Positions 17,807-26,126 are shown, numbered from the stretch's first letter. The stretch is 64,000 nt of DNA from Prolixibacteraceae bacterium (GCA_003506435.1 DOAQ01000025.1:269315-333314); one strand, 5' to 3'. Notes: generated by a model from the letters alone, not told the origin. Numbers and translations: made by a program.

Positions 17807-18751
17807 TTAAAAATACCGGGGGTTTGTCATTTTTGTTTTCGTCCTGCCAATATCCCAGCCCAGCATAATCTCGTGGGTTCCGTTGTTGTATTTGCCGTTT
17901 CTGTTCAGGTAATAATCGTACGAATATCCCAGGCGCAGAAACCGGGCAATATCGAATTCGAGTATCCCGATAAGCATGTTATCGGAACCAGCCATGTTCA
18001 CCCTTTTATTTGTTCTGAAGCCTGCTCCGACAAATACTTTCTGAGAGACAAGAAGTGAACCGGTTATTTCTGTGACCAAAGGAGCTGATTGTACATATTT
18101 CATCAATAAGGAAGGCCTGAAATCGAATGTTTCGTTTAAATGAAAAACGATCCCTGAAGTAAGATAGTATTGTCTGTAAAACTTAGCAAAATTGGGATCG
18201 GGGGCATTGTCCAAACCGAATTTTGATTGCACCAGGTGGTTCACGCTCAACCCGAAATAAAACCGGGGCAAATAAAAATACAAACCGGTACCTGCATCGA
18301 AAACCCAATTTGAATAGGTATCCCCATCAAATGCCGGATCATTTTCATCTTCTACATTTATATCATCCAATTCAATCCGCACATTGTTCATCATTCCGGT
18401 CAATCCAAAGGCAAGTTTGGATTTTATACCCACCGGAAGATGATACGCATAGGTTAGATTGAAGCCCGTGTTTTTCATCGGGCCTGTGTTGTCGTTGTAA
18501 AACTGGAATCCAAGTCCCACATTGCTGTTTGGTATGGCGCTGTGTACGCTTAACGATTGGCTTCCCGGAGCGCCTGACATTCCGGTCCATTGGCTACGGC
18601 TGACCAATGAGCCTGACAATGTTTCCCGGCTACCTGCATATCCGGGGTTCACATAAACCGGGTTGAAGAAATACATCGAGAACCCCGCGTCCTGCTGGGC
18701 AAGCGTGGTTAACGAGAACAGTGCCATCATGATAGTTATAAATATTTTCAT
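17807..18751 (-). CDS. PorP/SprF-family type IX secretion membrane protein
   Basis: 314 residues with a signal peptide ending LTTLAQQDAG. The start of the mature protein, FSMYFFNPVYVNPGYAGSRE, is the family signature, followed by beta-barrel strands with alternating aromatic residues (NVGLGFQFYNDNTGPMKNTG, FRTNKRVNMAG). It ends on GWDIGRTKTKMTNPRYF. PorP/SprF proteins reside in the outer membrane and are needed to attach or export type B CTD cargo such as the adhesin encoded upstream at 18935-20716. About 180 bp separate the two genes, and that gap holds a dispersed repeat. Confidence 0.94.
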   Translation of the reverse strand: MKIFITIMMALFSLTTLAQQDAGFSMYFFNPVYVNPGYAGSRETLSGSLVSRSQWTGMSGAPGSQSLSVHSAIPNSNVGLGFQFYNDNTGPMKNTGFNLTYAYHLPVGIKSKLAFGLTGMMNNVRIELDDINVEDENDPAFDGDTYSNWVFDAGTGLYFYLPRFYFGLSVNHLVQSKFGLDNAPDPNFAKFYRQYYLTSGIVFHLNETFDFRPSLLMKYVQSAPLVTEITGSLLVSQKVFVGAGFRTNKRVNMAGSDNMLIGILEFDIARFLRLGYSYDYYLNRNGKYNNGTHEIMLGWDIGRTKTKMTNPRYF

Positions 18752-18781
18752 GTGTTCATTTTTTCAAAGTTAGTTCGTGCG

Positions 18782-18884
18782 ATTTTCGTATTAACTATTG
18801 TTTTTCAGTTAAGTATCCAACGCATGGAATAGCCACAAATAATCATTTTCGGTTTGTATAAGCTTGGGCTTTTATGGCTATTTC
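18782..18884. repeat. Copy 1 of a dispersed ~100-bp palindromic element
   Basis: It shares attttcgtattaac, tccaacgcatggaatagcca and atggctatttc in the same order with 35746-35844, with spacings of 34 and 58 bp here against 34 and 54 bp there. ATGGAATAGCCA and TGGCTATTTCAT can pair over 12 bp with one G-U. It lies between the adhesin and the PorP/SprF gene. It could be a REP/MITE-like repeat or a structured RNA leader. Confidence 0.7.
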
Positions 18885-18934
18885 ATGTGTGTCTTTTTTT
18901 ATTTCATTTAGAATAACTAAACATGACTAGCTAA

Positions 18935-20716
18935 CTATCTTTTAATGAACACCCAACCACGCTTTTCAAACTTGCTGTAGTTGATGATATAATAATAAGT
19001 TCCATCGGGCAAATTGTTACCGTTCATGTTTTGGCCGGTCCATATCTTGCTTGTGTTGTTGTAATCGGAACCCATCCAAACCTTGCTTCCCCAGCGGTTG
19101 ATGATCTTGACGCTGTTTTCCGGATAATAGCTGAGCACAGGGATTTTCCAATAATCATTCAGGCCATCACCGTTCGGAGAGAACCCATTGTAAAATTCCA
19201 AATCGGGTATCTCTACCGTAATCACCTGAGTGGTTATGTCTGTTCCGCAACTGTTCGAAACAATTAATGTCACCGTGTATGTTCCGGTTGTGGCATACGC
19301 GTTCGTCGGATTAGCAGAAGTGGAAGTATGACCATCGCCAAAATCCCACGCATACGTTGTTGCGTTTGTTGAACCATCTGTAAATGAATAAGTCATCAAC
19401 TCCGAAAAAACAGAAGTAAATTCTGCTAAAGGCAATGAATTTATAGCAACAATGGTTACCGAAGATGTTGCCGTACATCCGTTCCCATCGGTCACAATAA
19501 CCGTGTAAACGCCTGTTGAAAGGTTGTTTGCCGTGGCCGATGTCTGAACTGGAGAGGTATCCCACGAATAGGAATAAGATACTGTACCGCCAGTGGCCGT
19601 GGCCGTTGCGCTTCCTGTATTATTTCCAAAACACAAAATATTTGTCTGTGTTGCCGAAACAGTTAATTTAGTTGGCTGTGCTATGGTTACCGGGATAGCG
19701 AATGTGTTTAACATGGCATCCCTGACGGTAACTACATAATTACCTGCCGGCAATGTATTGAATGTGCCGGACGTTTGGTAAAAGCCTTCGTTGAGTATAT
19801 ATTCGTAGGGCGTGGTTCCACCCGATCCGGCGACTGTAACACTTCCCGTATTTTCGCCGAAACAAAGAACATTTTCATGCGATGTTTTGATTCCGGACAA
19901 GGGTGTCAATGGCTGTGTAATGGTTACGGGAACATCGAATGTACAACGATTGTTATCCTGTACAGTTACAATGTAATCACCGGAAATGAGCGAATTGAAA
20001 GTCCCGGAAACCTGATAGTTGCCTGAGCCAAGTTTATACTGATAAGGCGCTGTACCTCCCGACCCGGCAACTGTTACACTGCCGTTATTGCCACCGGGCA
20101 CTGAGACATTGGTTTGTGAGGCGATGTTCCCGGTCAGGACACCTGAAATTAGAATGGTTTGTGTGCATTTGCCGATGCTACCACAGATATCAGAAACAGA
20201 GTATTCCCTGGTGATGGAATAGGGTTCGGGATAACCGGGGACCGTGATTCTTTCAAAAGAGAGCCGAAAAGAAGCAGAATTCAATGTGCAATTATTCAAA
20301 ATAATTCCTCCTGCAAGCAGAAAGGATTCCAGGTCGGCATAAGCGGGAACCGTTTCAACCGCACACAATACCTCTATTGTCGGACAGATGATTTCTAAAA
20401 CAGGCGCTGCGTGTACATATACCCACCCCGATTGTACTTCGCCCGGGCAATTACCAGTCAACGTTTCCTGAACTTCCAACAAATAAGCGCCAACAGTATT
20501 CCATGTATTTGAAAATAAATTAACTGATCCGGTTTGCTGAATTACATGATTAATTTTCCATGTATACGTTGATTCTGACCCCACGATTGAATCTACCCAA
20601 TATTGTTTCTCTGCCCCAACAAAGGCATTGTCGGGCATCGATAATTGTGCCGTTGCCTTAAAGGAACAGAACAGCGTTATCGCGATTATGAGAATAAAAA
20701 GGGACCGGTTAATCAT
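18935..20716 (-). CDS. SprB-repeat/PKD surface protein with type IX sorting domain
   Basis: 593 residues with a signal peptide (LFILIIAITLFCSFKATAQ). An Ig/PKD-like N-terminal region is followed by three SprB-type repeats (about 195-430, each with GSVTVAGSGGTTPYEYIL or GTVSYSYSWD and an ITQP/IAQP ending). Then comes a PKD domain (about 430-505: YAWDFGDGHTSTSANPT) and a gliding-motility-type C-terminal domain (about 510-593: FYNGFSPNGDGLNDYWKIP, IINRWGSKVW, GWVFIKR), which is the type B signal for type IX secretion. It is therefore predicted to be exported and attached to the surface, with the adjacent PorP/SprF as partner. Likely an adhesin or filament subunit. Confidence 0.93.
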   Translation of the reverse strand: MINRSLFILIIAITLFCSFKATAQLSMPDNAFVGAEKQYWVDSIVGSESTYTWKINHVIQQTGSVNLFSNTWNTVGAYLLEVQETLTGNCPGEVQSGWVYVHAAPVLEIICPTIEVLCAVETVPAYADLESFLLAGGIILNNCTLNSASFRLSFERITVPGYPEPYSITREYSVSDICGSIGKCTQTILISGVLTGNIASQTNVSVPGGNNGSVTVAGSGGTAPYQYKLGSGNYQVSGTFNSLISGDYIVTVQDNNRCTFDVPVTITQPLTPLSGIKTSHENVLCFGENTGSVTVAGSGGTTPYEYILNEGFYQTSGTFNTLPAGNYVVTVRDAMLNTFAIPVTIAQPTKLTVSATQTNILCFGNNTGSATATATGGTVSYSYSWDTSPVQTSATANNLSTGVYTVIVTDGNGCTATSSVTIVAINSLPLAEFTSVFSELMTYSFTDGSTNATTYAWDFGDGHTSTSANPTNAYATTGTYTVTLIVSNSCGTDITTQVITVEIPDLEFYNGFSPNGDGLNDYWKIPVLSYYPENSVKIINRWGSKVWMGSDYNNTSKIWTGQNMNGNNLPDGTYYYIINYSKFEKRGWVFIKR

Positions 20717-20734
20717 GGGATTCTGTATTAAATC

Positions 20735-21964
20735 TTAATTGTGGTAGATCGGTGAAGTAATTGGTAATGTGTTTACCGTGATAACAGCGCTTCCCGTTTG
20801 TGTTTGCGAACAAGTTGTTGTGCTTGCATCTGTTACGCTTACCAATACATACGTAAATGTTCCTGTTACAGAAGTTGGCGCAGCTACGGTTACGCTGTTG
20901 CCCGAAGTAGTGGTAACGATCAGGTCTGAACCCCCATTTATTTTATAGGTGAACGTATAAGGCGCAGTGCCGTTGGCTCCGGTGAAGGTTAAATTAGGCG
21001 CAATGTCATTCTTACATACTGCGGTAGTTCCGGCAATTGTTGCTGTGGGCAACGGATTTACCGTGACGACAGCGCTTCCTGTCTGTGTTTGCGAACAAGC
21101 TGTTGCGCTTGCATCTGCTACGCTTACCAATGCATACGTAAATGTTCCTGATGCTGTTGTTGGCGCAGCTACGGTTACACTGTTGCCCGAAGTGGTAGTG
21201 ATGGTCTGGTTTAAACCTCCGTTAATCGTATAGGTGAACGTATAAGGCGCAGTGCCATTGGCTCCGGTAAAGGTTACATCAGGCGCAGTGCCATTCTTAC
21301 ATACCGCCGTAGTTCCGGCAATTATTGCTGTGGGCAACGGATTTACCGTGACGACAGCGCTTCCGGCCTGTGTTTGCGAACAAGCTGTTGCGCTTGCATC
21401 TGCTACGCTTACTAATGTATATGTAAATGTTCCTGATGTTGTCGTTGGCGCAGCTACAGTTACACTGTTGCCCGATGAGGTAGTAACAGTCAGGTTTGAA
21501 CCCGCATTGATTGTATACGTGAATGTATAAGGAGCTGTGCCGTTGGCTCCGGTAAAGGTTATATTCGGCGCCGTTCCATTTCGGCATACTGTGGTTGTTC
21601 CGGCAATTATTGCTGTGGGCAACGGGTTCACTGTAACCACCACTTCAACAGGCAATGGATTGGCACAACCGGTAGCATTTGTTTCGAGTACCTGTACCGT
21701 ATAAGTACCGGCAGTCATCCATAAAACAGTTGCTAAATTAGATGTAGTGCTTGTCAGCACCCAATTAAGCGAGGTTGTTGCACCATCAACTTTCCATGCA
21801 TACGTAGAGCCAACCGTGTTAATTACTCCGTATGGTTCTGCCACTCCTGAAATACAAACAGTTTGGGCACCCTGATTCGGGTAAGGCTGAGCTATTGCCC
21901 CTAACGCACTCACGGAGAGCATCAGCATAATAAGCCATCGTAATGAAAGAAGTTTTGTTTTCAT
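20735..21964 (-). CDS. Secreted Ig/PKD-like tandem-repeat protein
   Basis: 409 residues from the ATG at 21964 (MKTKLLSLRW), with signal peptide ending ALGAIAQ. A first PKD-like domain is followed by three 95-residue repeats, each starting VNPLPTAIIAG or close to it and containing FTGANGTAPYTFTY and SGNSVTVAAPT. Each repeat has a Cys pair (TTAVCKNG and TACSQTQ), possibly a disulfide. The protein ends TLPITSPIYHN, matching the end of the upstream protein, and has no recognisable type IX sorting domain. Probably a structural surface or filament protein co-expressed with the neighbouring adhesin. Confidence 0.85.
   Translation of the reverse strand: MKTKLLSLRWLIMLMLSVSALGAIAQPYPNQGAQTVCISGVAEPYGVINTVGSTYAWKVDGATTSLNWVLTSTTSNLATVLWMTAGTYTVQVLETNATGCANPLPVEVVVTVNPLPTAIIAGTTTVCRNGTAPNITFTGANGTAPYTFTYTINAGSNLTVTTSSGNSVTVAAPTTTSGTFTYTLVSVADASATACSQTQAGSAVVTVNPLPTAIIAGTTAVCKNGTAPDVTFTGANGTAPYTFTYTINGGLNQTITTTSGNSVTVAAPTTASGTFTYALVSVADASATACSQTQTGSAVVTVNPLPTATIAGTTAVCKNDIAPNLTFTGANGTAPYTFTYKINGGSDLIVTTTSGNSVTVAAPTSVTGTFTYVLVSVTDASTTTCSQTQTGSAVITVNTLPITSPIYHN
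20780..21634 (-). repeat. Three in-frame 285-bp tandem repeats
   Basis: Three coding repeats of 285 bp; for example the string ttggctccggt recurs near 20970, 21255 and 21540. The units are very similar in DNA as well as protein, indicating recent amplification or gene conversion. Copy number could vary between strains. Confidence 0.85.
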
Positions 21965-22012
21965 GATTTGTAATTTTATTTTCTGATTCATATATTCTTG
22001 TTTCTGTGTTAT

Positions 22013-22981
22013 TTATTGATGATAGATCGCTGATGTCAGGGGCAAAGGATTAACAGTTATTGCCAGAGTTGAAGCCGTTCCATCGCCGCCACAGGAATTA
22101 TTTCCCTTTACAGTAATAGTACCCGAAACAGCCGAAACGCCATAATTAACGGTAATGCTGTTTGTCGAACTGGTTCCTGTTGCCCCTGTTGGCAATGTCC
22201 AACTATAAGATGCCGCTTCGGCAATTACAGGAACAGAATAACTAACTCCGGCTTGTCCCTGGCATACGGTAGTGGTACCGGTGATAGCTCCTGCTGCTGC
22301 CGGTACAAAATTTACAATATTGTTATTTAAGGTAATCGCTCCCGCAGTTGAAAGCCCCCTGCCCAGAAGCGATGAACCTTCCAATAAGTTGATCGCATCT
22401 TTAACAACTGCTGTACCTCTGAAAACAGAACCGGCGCCTAAATCGAATTGTCCGCCTATTTGCCAATACACATTGCACAAAGAGGCTGAATTAACTAAGG
22501 TAACAGTTGATGTTATGGAGGCGCCTATTAGTAAAGCGCCATCTATCTGGATAATAAATAAGGCATTTGGATCACCTCCTCCATTCAGGGTTAAATTTCC
22601 GTTTAATGATGCGGCAGCTCCCAGGTCGTAAAGGCCGGGAGTTAAACTCTGGCCCTCCAGCGTCGTCGAAATAACAGTACCGCCGGTACGACCTTCCAAA
22701 TCGTTATATGCAGCAAGCACAGCGGTTGCCGCTAAACCCGAAGTACTATTCGTTACATGTATCTGTCCATCAACAGTTCCCGGCGGAAAAGCATTGAAAA
22801 CACCTGCATTGGTGCCAACATCGCCGATCACGGAGGTTGCCCCAACGTTGTTAAATGCCCCGTTCGCGGTAAACAGCGCAAAGCTGGAAGCTGCACCTAA
22901 ATCAGGTGCCTGTCCGAAATTTACATTCGGTACCAAAAACAGAATAAACACGATTAAAGCATTGATTCGCTGTGCCTTCAT
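22013..22981 (-). CDS. Ice-binding-like (DUF3494) secreted protein with PKD-like tail
   Basis: 322 residues from the ATG at 22981 (MKAQRINALIVFILFLVPN, signal peptide ending NFGQ). Residues about 25-225 match the DUF3494 ice-binding-protein-like beta-solenoid: LGAASSFALFTANG, SVIGDVGTNAGV, LTPGLYDLGAAASLNGNLTL, NALFIIQIDGALL, VYWQIGGQFDLG and LLGRGLSTAGAITLNNN. Some members bind ice; many in Bacteroidota appear to be adhesive surface modules instead. The remaining part is one PKD/Ig-like domain ending PLTSAIYHQ. It is the first gene of the surface operon behind promoter C, and the next gene starts 48 bp downstream. Ice binding itself is not established. Confidence 0.9.
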   Translation of the reverse strand: MKAQRINALIVFILFLVPNVNFGQAPDLGAASSFALFTANGAFNNVGATSVIGDVGTNAGVFNAFPPGTVDGQIHVTNSTSGLAATAVLAAYNDLEGRTGGTVISTTLEGQSLTPGLYDLGAAASLNGNLTLNGGGDPNALFIIQIDGALLIGASITSTVTLVNSASLCNVYWQIGGQFDLGAGSVFRGTAVVKDAINLLEGSSLLGRGLSTAGAITLNNNIVNFVPAAAGAITGTTTVCQGQAGVSYSVPVIAEAASYSWTLPTGATGTSSTNSITVNYGVSAVSGTITVKGNNSCGGDGTASTLAITVNPLPLTSAIYHQ

Positions 22982-23023
22982 TTTGTTTCTTTTTTGATTA
23001 GGGAACAAATTTCCACGATAAAA

Positions 23024-23091
23024 CAAAGGTCGGCACCTTCATTGCACAAAGTGTTACACAACTTTGAGTAATAGTTATATCATTCACACAT
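23024..23091 (-). promoter_or_regulatory. Promoter C: direct repeats plus -7-like box, surface operon
   Basis: Minus strand: GTGTGAATGA, TATAACTATT (first base 23079), TGTAACACTT (first base 23058, 21 bp on), then GACCTTTG at 23031-23024. The start codon at 22981 is 43 bp past the box. It is back to back with promoter D on the other strand, so one regulator could fire both directions. Confidence 0.75.
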
Positions 23092-23111
23092 TTACAAGTG
23101 GGATGGACGAA

Positions 23112-23178
23112 GGTGTGAATGATGTAATTCTTTCCCGGAATTCTGTAACGGTTTTGGGAATAAGTTGCGGCATCTTTG
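23112..23178 (+). promoter_or_regulatory. Promoter D: direct repeats plus -7-like box, AsmA-like gene
   Basis: Plus strand: GTGTGAATGA, TGTAATTCTT (first base 23123), TGTAACGGTT (first base 23144, 21 bp on), then CATCTTTG at 23171-23178. The start codon at 23232 leaves a leader of about 45 nt. It is the only plus-strand member of the four matched promoters. Confidence 0.72.
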
Positions 23179-23231
23179 AATTTGAGCCTGATTATTCGGA
23201 AAACTTACTTTCGCTGTAACAATTTTAATTT

Positions 23232-24833
23232 ATGAGACAGAAATTATTTTTAAAGATTGTACTCGGAATAGTTGCTTTTGCACTATTGCTGATCTTGCTG
23301 ACAACAGTTGTTGCTGAACCCTGGATTGGGAAAAAAATTCAGGCCGCTTTCAATAAAAGCTCCGGTAATTACCTGCTGGAAATAGGCGACGTTGACATAT
23401 CGATCATTAAATCGGGAGTCGAACTGGAAAATGTTACCCTGATTCCAAAGCAGGGACAGGACAGTCTTCCTGATCTAAGAGGAGAAATAGCTTCCGTAAA
23501 TTTCAAAGGGATCAAGCTGGTAAAGGCTTTATTCAGAAAAGATATCGACATTCGCGAAGTAAACGTTTCCAACATTCGTATTACAGGGAGAACTCCATTC
23601 CCGAAAAAAGACATACCTCCAAAAGTTTCGTCATTAAATATCCGGATTGACAGCCTGTTTTTTGATAACGTGACCGTTGATATAGAAAGCACATCAACAG
23701 CACGGGCTTATTCAGTAAACGATGGCATTTTGAAAATATACGATTTGCGGGTTAATAAACTGGATACCCTGTCGCCCGGTCTTATTAAATATCTTGATTT
23801 CGATGTGCAGGAACTTCGTACGGTTTCGCCTGACAGTATGTACACGTTTACAGCCACCGGCATCAACTATTCCGAAACTTCAAATAACCTGGCGGTCGAC
23901 AGCTTTTCTGTTCATCCGAATTACTCTGATTCTGTATTCACCGCCCGGCGCCGCTTTGAAACCGATCGTTTTGATGCCAGGTTTAGCCATATCTTCTTTC
24001 ACGGTTGTTCGGCCATTGAGTATATCAAATCCGGACGGCTGACAAGTTCCTGGGTCGGAATCGGGAGAATGGACATGAACGTTTTTCGCGATAAGCGTAA
24101 AAAATTCAGGCATGTGAACAAGCCTGCGTTTCAGAATGTGATTTACAACTATCCCGGAATCATCGATATTGATTCAATCGGCATTTTAAGCGGGAACATT
24201 ACCTATATTGAACATGTTGAGAAGGCAACCGAGCCGGGTTGGATCAGTTTTAATGAATTAAATGCCCGTATTTACACCATTACGAACGACACGGTACATA
24301 AAACAGAAAAACCGGTTACCGAATTGAAAGCGGATGCATTGTTGATGGGAAAAGCGAAAATATCCATTTTATTGAGAGCGAAGCTTTTCGACAGGCAAAA
24401 CACATTCACAGTGAATGGTTCCCTCGCGGAAATGGAGGTATCGGAACTGAACCCCATGCTGGATAAAAATGCGTTTATTTTTGCATCGGCGGGCACAATC
24501 GATGCAATGAATTTCAGCTTTACAGCCAACAACACGAAAGCAACCGGACAAATGATCCTGCTTTATCATGGTTTGGATCTTGCCGTTAAAAATAAACGGA
24601 CGAACGATACGACTGCCATTATCGAGAAGGTGATGTCGTTATTTGTCAACAAAAAAATAATGGATTCAAACCCAATGCCGGGCGAGGGTGTGAGAATTGG
24701 AATTATAGACCAGGAAAGGGATACTGAACGGTTTTTATTTAATTACAGCTTCAAATCGATTCTGTCGGGAATTAAATCGAGCATTACCAAAAACCCGAAA
24801 AAGAAACAAAAAGAAAAGAATATTAATATCTAA
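23232..24833 (+). CDS. AsmA/DUF748-like membrane-anchored protein
   Basis: 533 residues with one N-terminal membrane anchor (LFLKIVLGIVAFALLLILLTTVV) and a large extracytoplasmic part. The opening VAEPWIGKKIQAAFNKSSGNYLLEIGDVDISII followed by VELENVTLIPKQ and IASVNFKGIKLVKALF is typical of AsmA/DUF748 proteins, the same superfamily as TamB, which bridge inner and outer membranes. It ends in a basic tail (KNPKKKQKEKNINI). The role is unproven but probably concerns envelope lipid or protein homeostasis. It is the only clear gene on the plus strand, driven by promoter D divergently from the surface operon, which suggests joint control of envelope and surface structures. Confidence 0.82.
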   Translation: MRQKLFLKIVLGIVAFALLLILLTTVVAEPWIGKKIQAAFNKSSGNYLLEIGDVDISIIKSGVELENVTLIPKQGQDSLPDLRGEIASVNFKGIKLVKALFRKDIDIREVNVSNIRITGRTPFPKKDIPPKVSSLNIRIDSLFFDNVTVDIESTSTARAYSVNDGILKIYDLRVNKLDTLSPGLIKYLDFDVQELRTVSPDSMYTFTATGINYSETSNNLAVDSFSVHPNYSDSVFTARRRFETDRFDARFSHIFFHGCSAIEYIKSGRLTSSWVGIGRMDMNVFRDKRKKFRHVNKPAFQNVIYNYPGIIDIDSIGILSGNITYIEHVEKATEPGWISFNELNARIYTITNDTVHKTEKPVTELKADALLMGKAKISILLRAKLFDRQNTFTVNGSLAEMEVSELNPMLDKNAFIFASAGTIDAMNFSFTANNTKATGQMILLYHGLDLAVKNKRTNDTTAIIEKVMSLFVNKKIMDSNPMPGEGVRIGIIDQERDTERFLFNYSFKSILSGIKSSITKNPKKKQKEKNINI

Positions 24834-24836
24834 AAC

Positions 24837-24867
24837 AAAAAACGAACATCGTTAAAACATTCGTTTT
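24837..24867 (+). terminator. Possible terminator after the AsmA-like gene
   Basis: Just after the stop codon, AAAACGAA and TTCGTTTT can pair around an A/T-rich loop, with the T-run in the stem. It is weak, and convergent to the tRNA that follows on the other strand. Confidence 0.35.
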
Positions 24868-24890
24868 CATCTGTTTACATTCTGCATCTG

Positions 24891-24964
24891 TGGAGAATAT
24901 CGGAATCGAACCGATGACCTTTTGACTGCCAGTCAAACGCTCTAGCCAACTGAGCTAATCCCCC
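24891..24964 (-). tRNA. tRNA-Ala (anticodon GGC)
   Basis: The 74-nt minus-strand sequence folds as a full cloverleaf: acceptor GGGGGAT with ATTCTCC, D-arm with GCTCAGTTGGCTAGAGC, anticodon arm TTTGA-CTGGCAG-TCAAA with anticodon GGC, and T-arm ATCGG-TTCGATT-CCGAT. The G3-U70 wobble pair, the main alanine identity element, is present. CCA is not encoded. Confidence 0.95.
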
Positions 24965-24998
24965 GTTTTTTAAATATTTCAATTTCACTTTTAGTTTT

Positions 24999-25063
24999 GG
25001 AATCGAACCGATGACCTTCCCGATTCCAATCGGGACGCTCTAGCCAACTGAGCTAATCCCCCC
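24999..25063 (-). pseudogene. Truncated tRNA-Ala-like copy
   Basis: It repeats the 5' half of the adjacent tRNA-Ala (GGGGGGATTAGCTCAG onward) and its T-arm (CATCGGTTCGATTCC). The anticodon arm is replaced by the near-perfect palindrome CCCGATTGGAATCGGG, and the sequence stops inside the T-stem, so no acceptor stem can form. It should not yield a working tRNA. Confidence 0.85.
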
Positions 25064-25205
25064 TTTGAGGCGACAAATATATAAATATTTTTAATCTGCA
25101 ATGAGTTGACTTCACCGAAAATTTTATTCCTGCCGGAATTTTGCCAGCAAGTCACTGGGAATGGCTTGGCGCTTTTTTGCCGGGGCTTTTTTATTGAAGC
25201 TCATC

Positions 25206-25249
25206 GTTCGGTGATCCTTCGCTGATGGTTCGGTGATCCTTCGCTCATC
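25206..25249. repeat. 22-bp tandem duplication
   Basis: gttcggtgatccttcgct occurs twice in tandem (25206-25227 and 25228-25249) in the spacer after the tRNA pseudogene. The rest of the spacer 25064-25330 shows no gene. Confidence 0.7.
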
Positions 25250-25270
25250 CTATACTCATATAAATTATAA

Positions 25271-25302
25271 GACCTGACAGGTTTTGGAAACGCTGTCAGG
25301 TC
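25271..25302. repeat. Perfect palindromic hairpin (REP-like or terminator)
   Basis: GACCTGACAG (25271-25280) and CTGTCAGGTC (25293-25302) are perfect inverted repeats around a 12-base loop. No T-run follows on either strand, so a dispersed REP-type palindrome is more likely than a terminator. It lies 28 bp past the 3' end of the next minus-strand gene. Confidence 0.6.
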
Positions 25303-25330
25303 AATAAGGTTAAAGTTTCAGACAAAATAA

Positions 25331-25906
25331 TCAGCGTGCCGGTATCTCATTTTCCTGTTGGTCGGTATTACCCGGCATGTCGAATGCCGTTACGGTGATC
25401 TTTTCTCCAGCCAGATTTTCGTTTGCTACAGTGGCTGTATAAATCCAGTCCATTTCAGAAGCTCCGGGTACAGCTTCACCTTCTTCAACTAAGGAGCCAT
25501 CCATATTTTCGATCTTCACATGAACAGAAGAAACAGCAAAATCGTCAGTTACCGTAATGGTAATGGTACTGCCAACAGCACCGCTGTAACCATCCATATT
25601 GATCAATTCTATTTGCGGGGAATTGAAATAATCGGCTATCGCTATGTTAAAAGCGGAGATCCCGCCTGTGGCCTTTGATGCATAGAGCACTTTTGTAGCA
25701 GGATTGGCAATAGCCGATTTGCCGTAGATAATACCACGCTGAAATTTACGACGGATGTTTTTCTGATCTTCAGAGGGTTCTTCTTCAGAACTCACAGGAA
25801 CTCTTGATACAAAAATCTTGTCGTCGGATTTACGGCGACGGAAGATAAAATTGCCTACCCGGCCGCTAAGGCCTTCGGTGGCAATGTTCTTTTTTGATTG
25901 TGCCAT
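25331..25906 (-). CDS. Hypothetical protein with basic N-terminus and Ig-like C-terminus
   Basis: 191 residues, no signal peptide. The N-terminal 80 residues are basic and resemble conserved Bacteroidota proteins of unknown function (MAQSKKNIATEGLSGRVGNF, then FRRRKSDDKIFV and a Lys/Arg-rich helix). The C-terminal part (about 95-185) looks like a beta-sandwich or Ig-like fold, with alternating strands such as STITITVTDDFAVSSVHVKI and EKITVTAFDMPGN. No catalytic motif is visible. It stands alone, with over 200 bp to the next gene and a hairpin after its stop. Function unknown; I would not guess beyond a structural or nucleic-acid-related role for the basic N-terminus. Confidence 0.7.
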   Translation of the reverse strand: MAQSKKNIATEGLSGRVGNFIFRRRKSDDKIFVSRVPVSSEEEPSEDQKNIRRKFQRGIIYGKSAIANPATKVLYASKATGGISAFNIAIADYFNSPQIELINMDGYSGAVGSTITITVTDDFAVSSVHVKIENMDGSLVEEGEAVPGASEMDWIYTATVANENLAGEKITVTAFDMPGNTDQQENEIPAR

Positions 25907-26126
25907 ACGTTAATTGTTTTTGTCCCGGAGGGGACGATTAATAATGAATATATATCCGCTTTTATGAATCGAAACCAATTTAAGTTCAAACGGTTTTTTG
26001 TTTGTAATGCAATAATTCAACGAACCAATAATCGCAAGGATTATAAATCCCCCTGTTACCAAGGTGTAAATTACAAATAAGTGTTAGTAATCAACATATT
26101 CGCTCGTTTTTAAGAATTGACTACTA

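Noticed and set aside
20780..21634. Regular repeats that could suggest a CRISPR array
   Set aside because: The 285-bp period is an in-frame protein repeat; no short repeats with unique spacers.
24999..25063. Second functional tRNA
   Set aside because: Acceptor 3' strand missing and anticodon loop of wrong size.
25271..25302. Strong intrinsic terminator
   Set aside because: Perfect stem but no T-run on either strand; REP-like palindrome is the better reading.
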